A DNA stretch of 42,426 bases from an uncultured Anaerobiospirillum sp. (GCA_944392765.1 CALXXU010000014.1:1-42426), one strand, 5' to 3'. Counted from the first letter of the stretch, positions 26,260-35,361 are shown. The notes: generated by a model from the sequence alone, not told the origin. Numbers and translations are program-made.

Positions 26260-26637
26260 TCCTCCTTTCCTCTTTTGTGTTGCTTAGTGCCTGCGCCTTA
26301 AATTCCTTTGGTCTTTTTAAGCCTGAGCCGTGCCTCGAGCCAAAGCCTGGGCCGGGCCATGGCCGGGTCCGCAACCTTAGAGCCATTAGGCTTTAAGCCT
26401 TAGAGCCTTTAAGCCTTAGAGCCCTGGGCCGCGCTTTTAGGCGCGACTGTGACCTGAGCTCCGGCGCCTTTAGCCGCAGCTCTTGAGACCTGAGTCAAAA
26501 CTTCTGAGTGCCCGCAGAGCCGCTGCTAGACGCACCTTTTGGGCGGCATGTTATGGATCGGGCACTCTAAGGCGCTCCTGCTGTGCAGCACCTTCTGAGA
26601 CTGCGGCCCTAGGGGCCAGCTGCCGCAAGCTGAGCGC
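26260..26637. other. 378-bp spacer with short repeats between the cysteine-rich paralogues
   Basis: Contains repeated TTTAAGCCTTAGAGCC-type text around 26390-26425 and many CCTGAGC/CCTGGGC words. No gene is seen. Similar CTTTAAGCC words recur just after the histidine-kinase gene near 26990. Confidence 0.45.
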
Positions 26638-26841
26638 TTAGTCCTCTTGCGGGCCTTCTAACGGCTTCTGAAAAGGACAGGGCTTACCTTCGCAGTAGAT
26701 ATCATCGGGCTTATTCCGAGGATAGACTTGACAGCGTGCCGAGCGATAGGGACCAATCACATACCGGCAATTCTTGCATGAGACCGGATTGATCGGACTA
26801 CAGCCGAAGAGCTCTTCGGCAAATTGCTTTTCTAAACTCAT
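26638..26841 (-). CDS. 67-aa cysteine-rich protein, paralogue 2 (hypothetical)
   Basis: ATG 26841 has AGGAG seven bases upstream. Cysteines are at 14, 22, 25, 37, 50 and 55. All five cysteines of its sister are conserved and C50 is extra. Shared blocks are FGC-PINPV, YRSA-CQVYP and KPDD-Y, while a 3-residue deletion falls before KPDD. It lies 153 bases beyond the histidine-kinase stop codon, transcribed the same way, so it may be the tail of that operon or independent. Metal binding is inferred from cysteine spacing only. Confidence 0.76.
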   Translation of the reverse strand: MSLEKQFAEELFGCSPINPVSCKNCRYVIGPYRSARCQVYPRNKPDDIYCEGKPCPFQKPLEGPQED

Positions 26842-26993
26842 CCCTGCTCTCCTAATTTGTGTGAGTTAGTGCGTGCACCTTGAGCATTGACCGTACCCTG
26901 GAGACAGCCGAGGTCGATCCCTAGGCGGCAGCCTGAGCCAGCTTAAACCTGAGCCGCAGCCTGGGCTGGATCCTAGGCGGCAGCCTTAAGTCT

Positions 26994-28826
26994 TTAAGCC
27001 TTGGCCGCACCTTTCGGCTCAACTGTGACCTTAGCTCCAACAGCCTTAGTCACCTTAGTTCCAGCCGTCGGCGCGGCTACGTCCTTAGTCTTAGGGTCTA
27101 AGTTAGGCAGGTCGACCGTGACGCTCAGGCCATGTGGGGCGACATTGGCAAATTTTAAGTCGGCCTTGATTGAATCGCAGCTGGCCTTGACAATGGCCAG
27201 GCCCAGGCCCGTGCCTTGAATCTCGGAGCGATCGCCGTGCACGCGGTAGAACGGCTCTAAGATGTGGCCAATTTGCTCTTCAGGGATACCTGGACCGTCA
27301 TCTTGCACCGTCAAGCGTAAGCGCCCATCGCTTAGCGGCTCAGCCATTAAATTGATGCGGCCGCCACGTGGGGTGTACTTGATGGCATTGGAGACTAAGT
27401 TTGACATCACGCGCATCAGACGCATGCGGTCGGTCACGATGTGATAGTTGGCCTTACCCTCGACGCCTAAGTCGATATCCTTTTCATCGGCTAATAAGCC
27501 TTGGTCCTCAATCAGCTTGATAAAGAGATCGAAGATATCAATCGTCTCTAAGGTCATCTCGACCTTATTTTGCTCGCGCGCCAGCGTTAAGAGCGCGGTC
27601 ATCAAATCGCGCTCACGCGAGATGGCGCGGTGCAGCTTCTCAACCTTAATTCTGGCACTCTCAGGTAAGTCTTCTCTGGCCAAGGACTCTGCTTGCAGCG
27701 ACAGGGCGGTGAGCGGCGTGCGCATTTCGTGCGCGGCGTCGGCAATGAAGCGGCGCTTGGACTGAATGCCCTCGTCGATTTTGACGAAGAGGCGATTTAA
27801 GGCTAGGATAAAGCTGTCAAGCTCTGAGGGGACAAAGCCCATATGCTCGTCGGAGATGACCGGACTTAAATCGTCATCGCGACGCTTGTAGAGCGACTTG
27901 GCAATGCGATTTAAGGTGACAAACATCAGGCGCACCGACAAAATCAAAATCGGGATGATGATGAGATTGACACCTAAGAACTGCCAAATCGAGCTCAATA
28001 AGGCCTGATGGGTAATACCCTCAATTGACTCTAAGGGACGGGCCACCACAAAGCGCTGCCCTAAGGTATTGGTCGCGACGAAGGCGCGCACGCGTTCATC
28101 GGCGACGATTACCGTGTAGAAGCCATCGGGCACCCCCGGTGGGATATAGAGCGCATCACCAGGCCGTCCATAGAGCGGGGCAATGATGATGTCGTACTTG
28201 AATTTGTAGAGGTCAACAATCGATGGAGTCAGGCTCTCTTGGGCATGCTGGCCTCGGCCCATACCTTGCCCCCGACCAGGGCCCATGCCCGGCCGCCCCT
28301 CAGGGGTGGGCACAGTGGAGTACTCGAGCACAATTGAGCCATTGCGCTGGCGTAAGCGCAAGACGCGCTCGTGATTGCGCCGAGGCGCTTCCCAGCGCCG
28401 TGGGATAATCATGTTGTAGTTGATGGCGACCGAGGAAATCTGCGAGAGCTCTTCGTCCACGAATTGCTGGGCACTGCGCACCATACGGTTATAGGACATA
28501 ACGCTCATGATGGCCGTTAAGATCATGCCGACCACCACGAAGATCACCATCAGGCGAAATTGCAGCGAGCGCATAAAGGCAAAGCGCCCGCGCCCCAAGC
28601 GGGACTCACCTGATTCCGGCGCCCCCTCAGCTTCATTTTTCCCTTTGGATGGAGCCGTGCTGCTCTTATCTGACGCCGAGGTTTTATCTGGTGCCGAGGT
28701 TTTATCTGGTGCCGTAGTCTTATCTGGCGCTGACTGAGCTTGCGGGGCCGCAGACGCACCAGCTCCGAGGGGCGGCGCCGTGCGCTCATTATTTTCAGCT
28801 AGCTGATTCACATTAATCTCAGTCAT
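26994..28826 (-). CDS. sensor histidine kinase, QseC/PmrB-like (610 aa)
   Basis: I choose ATG 28826 over an in-frame TTG six codons upstream. Residues 1-83 are a disordered cytoplasmic lead with four APDKT-like repeats. TM1 is about 92-111, followed by a periplasmic sensor of ~170 residues containing a Gly/Arg/Met insert (RPGMGPGRGQGMGRGQH), and TM2 is about 280-304. A HAMP-like linker precedes the H-box FIADAAHEMRTPLTAL with phospho-acceptor His366. The ATPase has N-box SNLVSNAIKY, G1 DDGPGIP and G2 GTGLGLAIV. A Lys/Ala/Val tail ends the protein. It should sense an envelope signal and phosphorylate the OmpR-type regulator encoded upstream; the ligand is unknown. Length exceeds the usual ~450 residues because of the N-terminal and periplasmic additions. 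Confidence 0.9.
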   Translation of the reverse strand: MTEINVNQLAENNERTAPPLGAGASAAPQAQSAPDKTTAPDKTSAPDKTSASDKSSTAPSKGKNEAEGAPESGESRLGRGRFAFMRSLQFRLMVIFVVVGMILTAIMSVMSYNRMVRSAQQFVDEELSQISSVAINYNMIIPRRWEAPRRNHERVLRLRQRNGSIVLEYSTVPTPEGRPGMGPGRGQGMGRGQHAQESLTPSIVDLYKFKYDIIIAPLYGRPGDALYIPPGVPDGFYTVIVADERVRAFVATNTLGQRFVVARPLESIEGITHQALLSSIWQFLGVNLIIIPILILSVRLMFVTLNRIAKSLYKRRDDDLSPVISDEHMGFVPSELDSFILALNRLFVKIDEGIQSKRRFIADAAHEMRTPLTALSLQAESLAREDLPESARIKVEKLHRAISRERDLMTALLTLAREQNKVEMTLETIDIFDLFIKLIEDQGLLADEKDIDLGVEGKANYHIVTDRMRLMRVMSNLVSNAIKYTPRGGRINLMAEPLSDGRLRLTVQDDGPGIPEEQIGHILEPFYRVHGDRSEIQGTGLGLAIVKASCDSIKADLKFANVAPHGLSVTVDLPNLDPKTKDVAAPTAGTKVTKAVGAKVTVEPKGAAKA

Positions 28827-28844
28827 AGCAACCCACAAGCCCAA

Positions 28845-29503
28845 TGACTCTCACCCTCAGGACAAGAGCCACTGCAAACCACAAAACCAAACTAACAAAA
28901 GCGGCCGAAGCCGCTATTACCTACATGCTTTGGTTAAGCCCAGCTCCACCAAAGCCCGATGAGCGCACGCCCTGAGCGCAGGAGCCAAGACTTAACGCCT
29001 CAGCCTTCCGACCCTCACCGCGCCGCTCCTTTTCTCAGAAATCCTCGCCCGCCATCAGAGCGTTGCGCTGTCCTCAGAGCGAAACTCTAACCTTTAACCC
29101 CGCCCTATTGTCCTGAGCGCTCGGCTCCCGTCCTCAAAGCAGCGCACCGCTCCAGCCACCAGAGCAGCTCCCTGTTCTCAGAGCTCAGCCCCTTTTCCTT
29201 GAAACCGCCTCACTGTCCTCAGAGCTCGGCTCCAGAGCAACGCCCTGTTCTCAGAGCTCAGCCCCTTTCCTCAAAGCCGCACCATTGTCCTCAGAGCCGC
29301 CCCACCGTTCTCAGAGCTTTTTTCCGCCCTCACAGCAGTTGGCCGTTTTCAGAACAGGCCGCTACGCTTAGGGGCTCATGCGCTCTAGAGCTTGCCGCCC
29401 CATGAACTCGAACCTATCCGTCCGGAGCGCGGAAGTTATTGAGCACTGAAGCTAAGCCCCTGAGCGCGGCGCGCCTAGGGTACACTCGTGCGGGGCGCTA
29501 GCT
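28845..29503. repeat. intergenic repeats (TCCTCAGAGC) between response regulator and kinase
   Basis: TCCTCAGAGC or TTCTCAGAGC occurs about six times between 29071 and 29320. A ~72-bp unit beginning CCCTGTTCTCAGAGCTCAG is duplicated (about 29171 and 29243). No gene is visible. Such a 0.66-kb gap inside a two-component pair is unusual. Confidence 0.65.
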
Positions 29504-30226
29504 TTACTGGGCCTGCTTGGCCTCAGCGTCAGCGGCACCTTCCTCACTCTTGGTAATCTTGTTGATCTTCCAGCCCACGCCACGAATGTTCTTGATGAAC
29601 TCCGAGCCAATCTTACGACGCAGGGCATAGAGCAAGTACTCAATGGCGTTAGAGTCCACTTCCTCATCCCAGCCGTAGATGCGGCCCTCTAAGGCCTCAC
29701 GCGAGAGCACGGCACCAGGACGCGACATCAACGCCTCAAATAAGGCGAACTCACGGCTGGTGAGAATTAAGGAGCGCTCGCCCCCGACCTCACGCACCCG
29801 CACCTCATGGTTATTAGGGATTAAGGTCAAATCACCGTAGGTGATGGTGCCATCAGGGTCAGCACCAGCGCGACGGCGTGTCACCGCACGGATGCGCGCT
29901 AAGAGCTCAGCCATAGCAAAAGGCTTGACCACGTAGTCGTCCGCGCCGGTATCAAGGCCAGTGACGCGATCTTGTAACTCGTCGCGTGCGGTCATGATAA
30001 TGACCGGAGCCTTAAGCTTGTTCTTGCGCCAGTACTCGAGCACCTTGATGCCATCGACTAAAGGCAAGCCCAGGTCTAACAGGCAGACATCATAGTCGGT
30101 GGCAAATGGTGCCTCTAAGGCATCACGCCCGTTTTTAAACCAATCCACGGCATAGGCAGCCTCGGCTAGGTTTTCAGCCACTGACGAGCCAATCATTTCA
30201 TCATCTTCAATGAGCAGAACACGCAT
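29504..30226 (-). CDS. OmpR-family response regulator, QseB/PmrA-like (240 aa)
   Basis: Receiver domain residues 1-115: acidic pocket E7/D8/D9 in LLIEDDEM, phospho-acceptor Asp51 in CLLDLGLP, the T/A switch in IIMTARDE, and the lysine in VVKPFAM. Winged-helix DNA-binding domain ~125-225 with LTSREFALFEALM and SNAIEYLLYALRRKIG, ending in the GVGWKI wing. Residues 226-240 are an acidic/Ala tail. Its likely partner is the histidine kinase 0.68 kb downstream on the same strand. By sequence pattern it falls in the QseB/PmrA/TctD group. Upstream is a direct-repeat box suggesting autoregulation. Confidence 0.93.
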   Translation of the reverse strand: MRVLLIEDDEMIGSSVAENLAEAAYAVDWFKNGRDALEAPFATDYDVCLLDLGLPLVDGIKVLEYWRKNKLKAPVIIMTARDELQDRVTGLDTGADDYVVKPFAMAELLARIRAVTRRRAGADPDGTITYGDLTLIPNNHEVRVREVGGERSLILTSREFALFEALMSRPGAVLSREALEGRIYGWDEEVDSNAIEYLLYALRRKIGSEFIKNIRGVGWKINKITKSEEGAADAEAKQAQ

Positions 30227-30302
30227 AACTTCAACCTCTTGCTAACCCATGCACTCACTTGCGCACCAACAGATCATTGGGGGCACAAGTGTCCGTAAGG
30301 CC

Positions 30303-30335
30303 ATTCTAATGCCGTAAGTCTTAGCATTTCCTTAG
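30303..30335 (-). promoter_or_regulatory. direct-repeat box and -10 upstream of the response regulator
   Basis: On the minus strand CTAAG-N6-CTAAG (plus strand 30320-30335) gives an 11-bp direct repeat, the geometry of PmrA/QseB-type boxes. TAGAAT (plus strand 30303-30308) follows as a possible -10, so the box overlaps the -35 position, as in class II activated promoters. The motif is CTAAG rather than the canonical CTTAA, so this is suggestive only. Confidence 0.4.
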
Positions 30336-30636
30336 CCTAGGCCAAAAGACCAAACGCCTTACCCTTAGGAGCAGGGAGCCCAAAGAAGAAGGGATGAACC
30401 AACAAAGCTTGGCAAGTGAAGTGGCTGAGAGCAACTTGAAATCGCGAGTACTGAGCTCCAGCAGCATGGCGCTTACCTGAAATTGGTTCAGTGGTCAGCT
30501 CGCTCGTTCCCACCAGTCAAACTGGGCCGCACGGCGCGCACTCTGGGCTTTGCGCACGCATCGATGCTGGCATGCGCCTCCATGCTAAGCTGCCTCCTGT
30601 GCTGGCATGCCTCCTGTGCTGAGCACGCACCTAGGC
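30336..30636. other. 301-bp intergenic region, no gene seen
   Basis: TGCCTCCTGTGCTG occurs twice near 30590-30625, just downstream of the yqiA stop. Nothing else was identified. Confidence 0.4.
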
Positions 30637-31272
30637 TTAACGCGCTAAGGCAAAGTCCATGATGGATGGGATTAAAGCGGAAAAGTTGTGGGTAAAGGCG
30701 TGGTCCTCACCAGGCACAAATTGGATGTCACAGGCGTTATAGCGCAGCATGCTCTTGCGCCAATCAAGAGTCTGATCACAGCTGCCTAAGTAAACGCGGG
30801 TCAGCTCCGGACGCACAACGATGGCCTCATCAAGCTCACGCAGGAAGGTAATCATCTCAGGCTTGAGCTCAAAATGTGTCCCAGTCATTTCATTAAACTG
30901 CGGGCCCACCAAGTAGTGGATGTAGTCCTGAGGATGGGTGCATGGGTTTAACAGCACCATTTTGCAGTTAAACTCCGCCCCCAATAAGGTGCTAAAGAAG
31001 CCACCCATTGAGCTGCCCACGAGCACAATGAGGCGCTCGGGCTCTGATGCTTGCAGCTCTCGGCAAAAGGCACGCAGCGCGGCGTAAGCTTCTTGCGGGG
31101 TATCAGGGAAATCAGGCGCGGCAAACTTGAAGTCGCCTAAGCTGTCCCCGTGTTCTTGGATATAGGCGGCTAAGGCCTTAGCCTTAGCAGCGGTTGAGCC
31201 GGATAAAAAGCCGTGGATATAGCATAGCGTGACCGGACGGGGCGTACGAGCCCCTACCTCTAATTGCGACAT
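30637..31272 (-). CDS. yqiA: YqiA-like alpha/beta-hydrolase esterase (211 aa)
   Basis: A short alpha/beta hydrolase of the YqiA/YcfP (UPF0227) group. Features are YIHGFLSG near residue 18 (oxyanion region), the nucleophile Ser88 in VGSSMGG, YLGSCDQTLDW carrying the likely acid, and GEDHAF supplying the catalytic His. E. coli YqiA is an esterase of about 190 residues with unknown physiological substrate. ATG 31272 has AAGGAG eight bases upstream. It lies downstream of cpdA on the same strand as in E. coli, but separated by 365 bases instead of being tightly linked. Cytoplasmic. Confidence 0.88.
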   Translation of the reverse strand: MSQLEVGARTPRPVTLCYIHGFLSGSTAAKAKALAAYIQEHGDSLGDFKFAAPDFPDTPQEAYAALRAFCRELQASEPERLIVLVGSSMGGFFSTLLGAEFNCKMVLLNPCTHPQDYIHYLVGPQFNEMTGTHFELKPEMITFLRELDEAIVVRPELTRVYLGSCDQTLDWRKSMLRYNACDIQFVPGEDHAFTHNFSALIPSIMDFALAR

Positions 31273-31637
31273 GACAAAACTCCTTATGAAATTGGGCGCT
31301 AATAGGCCGGACGGCCCTACCTCGAGCGCCGAGCAGCAGGCAGCACCGAACGCAGCACGCGCTCCAACCTACCGCCGCACCACACAACGCCGCACAGTAC
31401 GAGGTGTAAGTGACGAACCAGCGCACGCGGCGCCCCACGCAGGACGCACAGTGCGTGGTCAAGCCCAGTCTCTACTCAAAAGGCGCGGCACTGCATCGCA
31501 AAGCACACTCGGTTTGCCCGAACTCTCACCTGCGGCGCGGCAAGTCCCGACATCAGGCACTGCCGCTACGGCACCAGGCAGCACCACGACATCACGCCCA
31601 AGCGGGGTGCGGTGGCCGCAGCGCGCAAGGCGCGCGG
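31273..31637. other. 365-bp spacer between cpdA and yqiA, no gene seen
   Basis: GC-rich sequence whose open frames are Arg/Ala/Pro-rich without ribosome sites or family resemblance. No clear terminator was found, so read-through from cpdA into yqiA remains possible. Confidence 0.45.
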
Positions 31638-32462
31638 CTAATAGCCACTGACGCCGACGTCCGGAGTAAAGCTGCCCTGGGGCAAGCGATAGACCTGGGT
31701 CTCAATTTGGCCGTTGGGGTAAAACTGGAGATAGCGCCAGCCAGGGGCCTGCGAATCTAGGGCAAAGTCGTGCGAGAGCGGCTCGAATTGAATTGAGGTC
31801 GAAGGCGAGGCGATATAGCGGGTACGCCCCACTACTTCGTCGATTTCTTGGTGCACGTGACCGCACAAGACCAACTTGATATTAGGCAAGGTGGCGATGA
31901 AGTTATTGAACTCATCTTGGTTGTGCATAGTCTGGGTATCAAGCCAGCGGCTGTGCACTAAGCGCGGCAAGTGGTGTACTACCACCACCGTGTTGAGCTC
32001 AGGATAGGCGTCGTAGCACTCCTTTAAGAAGTTGAGCTCCGAGCGCTCAATCCAGCCGTGCGGGACGCTGTAGACCTCAGAATTTAAGAAGACGAAATGC
32101 CAGTTACCACAGATTAAGGAGCGCTCGGTGTGTACTCCGTACTGGTCGAAGATGCGGTACATCAAAGGACCATCATCGTGGTTGCCGGGAACAAAGAAGA
32201 CCGGGGTCTTAAGCACGGCAATGGCGTGGGCAAAGCGCTGGTAGGAGGCCACTGAGTAGTCTTGGCTGATATCGCCACTGACAATAATGAGATCAAAGAC
32301 CGCCTGCTGGTTAATGATGGCCTGCAAGACCGCCTTAAAGGAATCAGCTGTGCGTACCCCCAGAAGTTTGCCTGACTCTTCTGCAAACAAGTGGCAGTCC
32401 GTAAGTTGCAACACTCTCAAGTGCTGGGACTGATTATTAAGCTGGAGGGTAATCGTTCTCAT
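31638..32462 (-). CDS. cpdA: 3',5'-cyclic AMP phosphodiesterase CpdA
   Basis: At 274 residues it matches E. coli CpdA (275). The metallophosphoesterase metal ligands are all visible: Asp22 and His24 in LTDCHLF, Asp64 in VSGDIS, Asn94 and His95 in PGNHDD, His163/His164 in VVHHLP, and His202/His204 in CGHVHQE. It hydrolyses cAMP to AMP and so damps CRP signalling. ATG 32462 has AGGA eight bases upstream. In transcription order it follows nudF and precedes yqiA, as in the E. coli nudF-yqiB-cpdA-yqiA cluster, but yqiB is absent here and 1.3 kb of non-coding DNA lies before it. Confidence 0.94.
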   Translation of the reverse strand: MRTITLQLNNQSQHLRVLQLTDCHLFAEESGKLLGVRTADSFKAVLQAIINQQAVFDLIIVSGDISQDYSVASYQRFAHAIAVLKTPVFFVPGNHDDGPLMYRIFDQYGVHTERSLICGNWHFVFLNSEVYSVPHGWIERSELNFLKECYDAYPELNTVVVVHHLPRLVHSRWLDTQTMHNQDEFNNFIATLPNIKLVLCGHVHQEIDEVVGRTRYIASPSTSIQFEPLSHDFALDSQAPGWRYLQFYPNGQIETQVYRLPQGSFTPDVGVSGY

Positions 32463-33778
32463 CGTATGTCCTGTGGCAGGCCTAGCTCAGTACACCAAGT
32501 ACCAACTGCGCTAGGTTGCCCCCAACTGCCCGCTGGGGCTAGAAAAAAAAAAAGAAAATCAAGAAAAAAAAGTTACGTAGCCAAGTGATCTCATCCGAAG
32601 CTAAGCTAGAAGCTGCAACGCGTTTGAGTAGGCATTTGCACTCTCAGTTAGCTCCGCCAACCAAGGGCACAAACGGTACGGACACATCATCCCATACTGA
32701 CTGTGGGGGCATCTTAGCGAAGATTGCAGCCAAAAACAGGAACTATTACGCCAGATTGTGCGTTCACCCCGCTTTTAGGTACACCTTTTTACCAACTTTT
32801 CGGCGTCGGTCACATTATGGCGACTGCACCATGAAAAAAGCCGTTTGTGGGGCACCAAGTTGCACACTACCATACAAGTTGCCTGGCCCCAGAGTATATA
32901 CCCAACAGCCGCAAAATAGGTATATCACGCCGAATAAAGCCCGTAAAATAGCCCGTCAAAATCTCTACTCATCACCCCAAGCAAGCACAAAGTACACCAA
33001 GCAGCCCCCTCGTGCCCTCTTATGAGGCGGTGTACCTAAACCCCCTAAACAAAGGCCCGCGCCCCCAAAAACGCCAACAGCCCAAGAAGGTTCACCCCTC
33101 TTGAGCTGTCGCCCAGCACAAAGAAAACTGAAAAAAGCAGGACGCGCCGCAGCGCCAAGCCACAGCGCCCGCTCTCAGCAACGCCCCAAGCCCCGCCCCA
33201 GCTAGGCCCAAAGCTCTCAGCCCGAGCAGCGCCTAAAGTCTACCGTCCTCCAGCCCTACGCCTATAGGGACTTAGGCTCACCACCTAAATTGGACTCAAC
33301 CAACTGCGCTCCAAGTCGTTAGGAACACCCAGAGGCTTTAGGAAGTTAGCCCCACCACAATGCAGGAACGAAGCCTAAACCTTATATGGGCTGGGGCCCA
33401 GCCAAGGGCGGAACTCAGCCCCTACCATGCTGGGACTAAGCTCAGATATTAAGGGCCTTAAGCCTGCTCCAAGGTGGAGACCTAAGCGACGCGCCTTTCA
33501 CAAGCTTAAGCGGCCCACCGCCTGGGCATGAAGTGCATGAACCTGCGCGAACCAAGCTCAGCCTCCTAAGGGCCTTAAGACTCGTTTCCTTGGGGCCCAA
33601 GTCTACCCTCCCTTTAGAGCCTAAAGCGGCCTACCGCCAAGGAAGCAGACGGCGCCCGTATCTGCGGGGGCTAAACCCAAACCATTTGCGGCTTAAGCTC
33701 ACGCCCGCTCCTGCGGGGCGCGCTGCCTTAACGATTGGGACTTTTTGGCGCTGGGTACCGGGTGGTCACCTAGGCCTA
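32463..33778. other. 1.3-kb gene-free region between nudF and cpdA
   Basis: It holds an A/T-tract cluster at 32543-32571 (A11, A4 and A8 runs, ending in GTTACGTAG), which on the minus strand lies about 80 bases upstream of cpdA and may be a promoter UP-type element. AAGGGCCTTAAG appears near 33447 and 33566. The rest is degenerate Pro/Ala-type GC-rich text. No gene, in particular no yqiB, was recognised. Confidence 0.55.
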
Positions 33779-34447
33779 TTAGGCCTGAGGGGCTTGCTCG
33801 CCCGAGGCTAAGAACTTAGCACGGATCGCCTCGTAGTTAATTTGCAGGTGCTGGAGTGCTAATAAGGCGGCGGCGTTGTTGATGCGGCCGTTTTGGCACA
33901 GCTCAAAGGCCTTTTTGACTGGGAGCTTGAAGACACGGATGTCTTCGTCCTCGGTCGCGAGACCACCGTGGTCTAACAGGTGGTCGGCGCGAATCTTACC
34001 GACAAACAAGGTTACGCGCTCGGAGGCACCACCTGGGCTTGGATAGACCGCGTTGATGTAGTGGAGATCATCGGACGTTACCGACAGGCCCGACTCTTCT
34101 TGCAGCTCGCGCACGGCCGCCTGAATTTCGGTCTCACCCTCATCGATCATGCCCGCTACGATTTCAATGAGCCAAGGCGAAACTGGGTCTTTTAAGGCAC
34201 CAGGGCGGAACTGCTCGATTAAGACCACTTCCTCGCTGACTGGGTCAAAAGGCAAGATGGCAACCGCATCGGCATCACGCTCGAAGATAATGCGGTCTAA
34301 GATGCGGGTGGTGGAACCGTTGAACTTCTTGTAAGACACGCGGTACAAGTCTAAAGCGAAGTGTCGTTGAAACAAGCGCGACTTTTCATGGACTTCAACG
34401 TCCTTAAGAGAAAAGCGCGGAGCCGTCAGCTCATCATATCTATCCAT
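33779..34447 (-). CDS. nudF: ADP-ribose pyrophosphatase (Nudix hydrolase)
   Basis: The Nudix box is perfect: Gly99, Glu105 and REL-EE-SG at 113-120, in GMIDEGETEIQAAVREL...EESGL. The 222-residue length, the N-terminal RYRVSYKKF-like segment, and YPSPGGASERVTLFVG after the box are typical of NudF/ADPRase. It hydrolyses ADP-ribose to AMP and ribose-5-phosphate in the cytoplasm. The start ATG 34447 (MDRYDEL) has only a weak upstream GGAT. It is first of the nudF-(yqiB)-cpdA-yqiA order known from E. coli, though widely spaced. A short AGGCCT/AGGCCT stem sits across its stop codon. Confidence 0.92.
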   Translation of the reverse strand: MDRYDELTAPRFSLKDVEVHEKSRLFQRHFALDLYRVSYKKFNGSTTRILDRIIFERDADAVAILPFDPVSEEVVLIEQFRPGALKDPVSPWLIEIVAGMIDEGETEIQAAVRELQEESGLSVTSDDLHYINAVYPSPGGASERVTLFVGKIRADHLLDHGGLATEDEDIRVFKLPVKKAFELCQNGRINNAAALLALQHLQINYEAIRAKFLASGEQAPQA

Positions 34448-34853
34448 AGTTGGTCATCCACCCAAAAACAAAGACCTACGCCCGCCCCCTGGGCTGAGCG
34501 CAAAACGGCCATTATTTTACTCTGTCCCCAGGCCCGACAACGTGATCTATAGCATAGCCTGAAAAAGGTTACCAACTGCACGCGCACACTGGCGCCCCGC
34601 TCGCGCCCAGCAGCTGCCCCAACCTGCTCCCGCAGACCAAGGCCGTTCACCGTTACGCCTCAGCTCGCCCGCACGGCCATAAGTCCCGCTGAGCCGGAGG
34701 CTGGTTCCAGCACTGGCCCAGCACTGGCGCGTAACTCGCGCACAGCCCTGCTTTATTTTGCACGAACGCAATAGCAGCCGGGTGGGGACGGCACTAACGC
34801 GGTAGAGCGCCAACTCTCCCAGCCCGAGCAAATTGCGCTAAATGAAGCGCGGA
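34448..34853. other. 406-bp intergenic region upstream of nudF
   Basis: A weak promoter candidate for nudF is TTGTCG (plus 34535-34540) with TAAAAT (plus 34514-34519) at a short 15-bp spacing. Otherwise GC-rich with no gene. Confidence 0.35.
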
Positions 34854-35153
34854 TCACAAATTGATCTCAGCAAAAAGGAAAAAGTTGAGGACGTTTAACG
34901 CTATAATGCGAACAGGGCTGAACGACACCCGTTGAGGTTCGTCGTTCGTAGAAGGTTTGGATTTGAGGTCCAGCCTACTCCTTATGTTTGTGTAAATTAT
35001 TTCAAAGCTTGGCTCACCGCGCTCTAGTGAGAGATCGACCAAAGCGGCCGCTAAGGCCATGCGATCCCATGGCGCTCCCTCACTAAAACGCGAGGACCAA
35101 GCTTTTTTAGTTACCTTCAAGAGCTTGTCTGAGCTGAGTTCAAGTGAGGGCAT
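34854..35153 (-). CDS. 99-aa hypothetical protein
   Basis: I place the start at ATG 35153 (MPSLELSSD); the longer frame begins at TTG 35213. Residues 1-65 look like ordinary protein (WDRMALAAALVDLSLERGE, then FEIIYTNIRSRLD), suggesting a small helical domain. Residues 66-99 are of different character and end in a hydrophobic LNVLNFFLFAEINL. No strong ribosome site is seen. It might be a truncated or frame-shifted remnant of a larger gene. No family recognised. Confidence 0.42.
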   Translation of the reverse strand: MPSLELSSDKLLKVTKKAWSSRFSEGAPWDRMALAAALVDLSLERGEPSFEIIYTNIRSRLDLKSKPSTNDEPQRVSFSPVRIIALNVLNFFLFAEINL

Positions 35154-35361
35154 TGTTGGTACACCAAGCAAAAATGGATCTGGTGCGGCCCACTGGTCGA
35201 CACGACCGACCAACTTGGTGGCAGGTTACGCCTTGAGGATGCACGCTGAATAGCGCATAGTCAGCCCACCCGCTTAACCCCCTACCGCGCACCGCTTTGA
35301 GCTCAGGATCAGGGCATAATTGCGCTTGTCCGCAGCCTCAGCTCTTAGCCTGCGCCGCACG

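Noticed and set aside
32543..32580. Third copy of the autotransporter AGTAGTTAC poly-T element near cpdA
   Set aside because: The A-tracts next to GTTACGTAG share only a few bases, and their orientation relative to the homopolymer is different.
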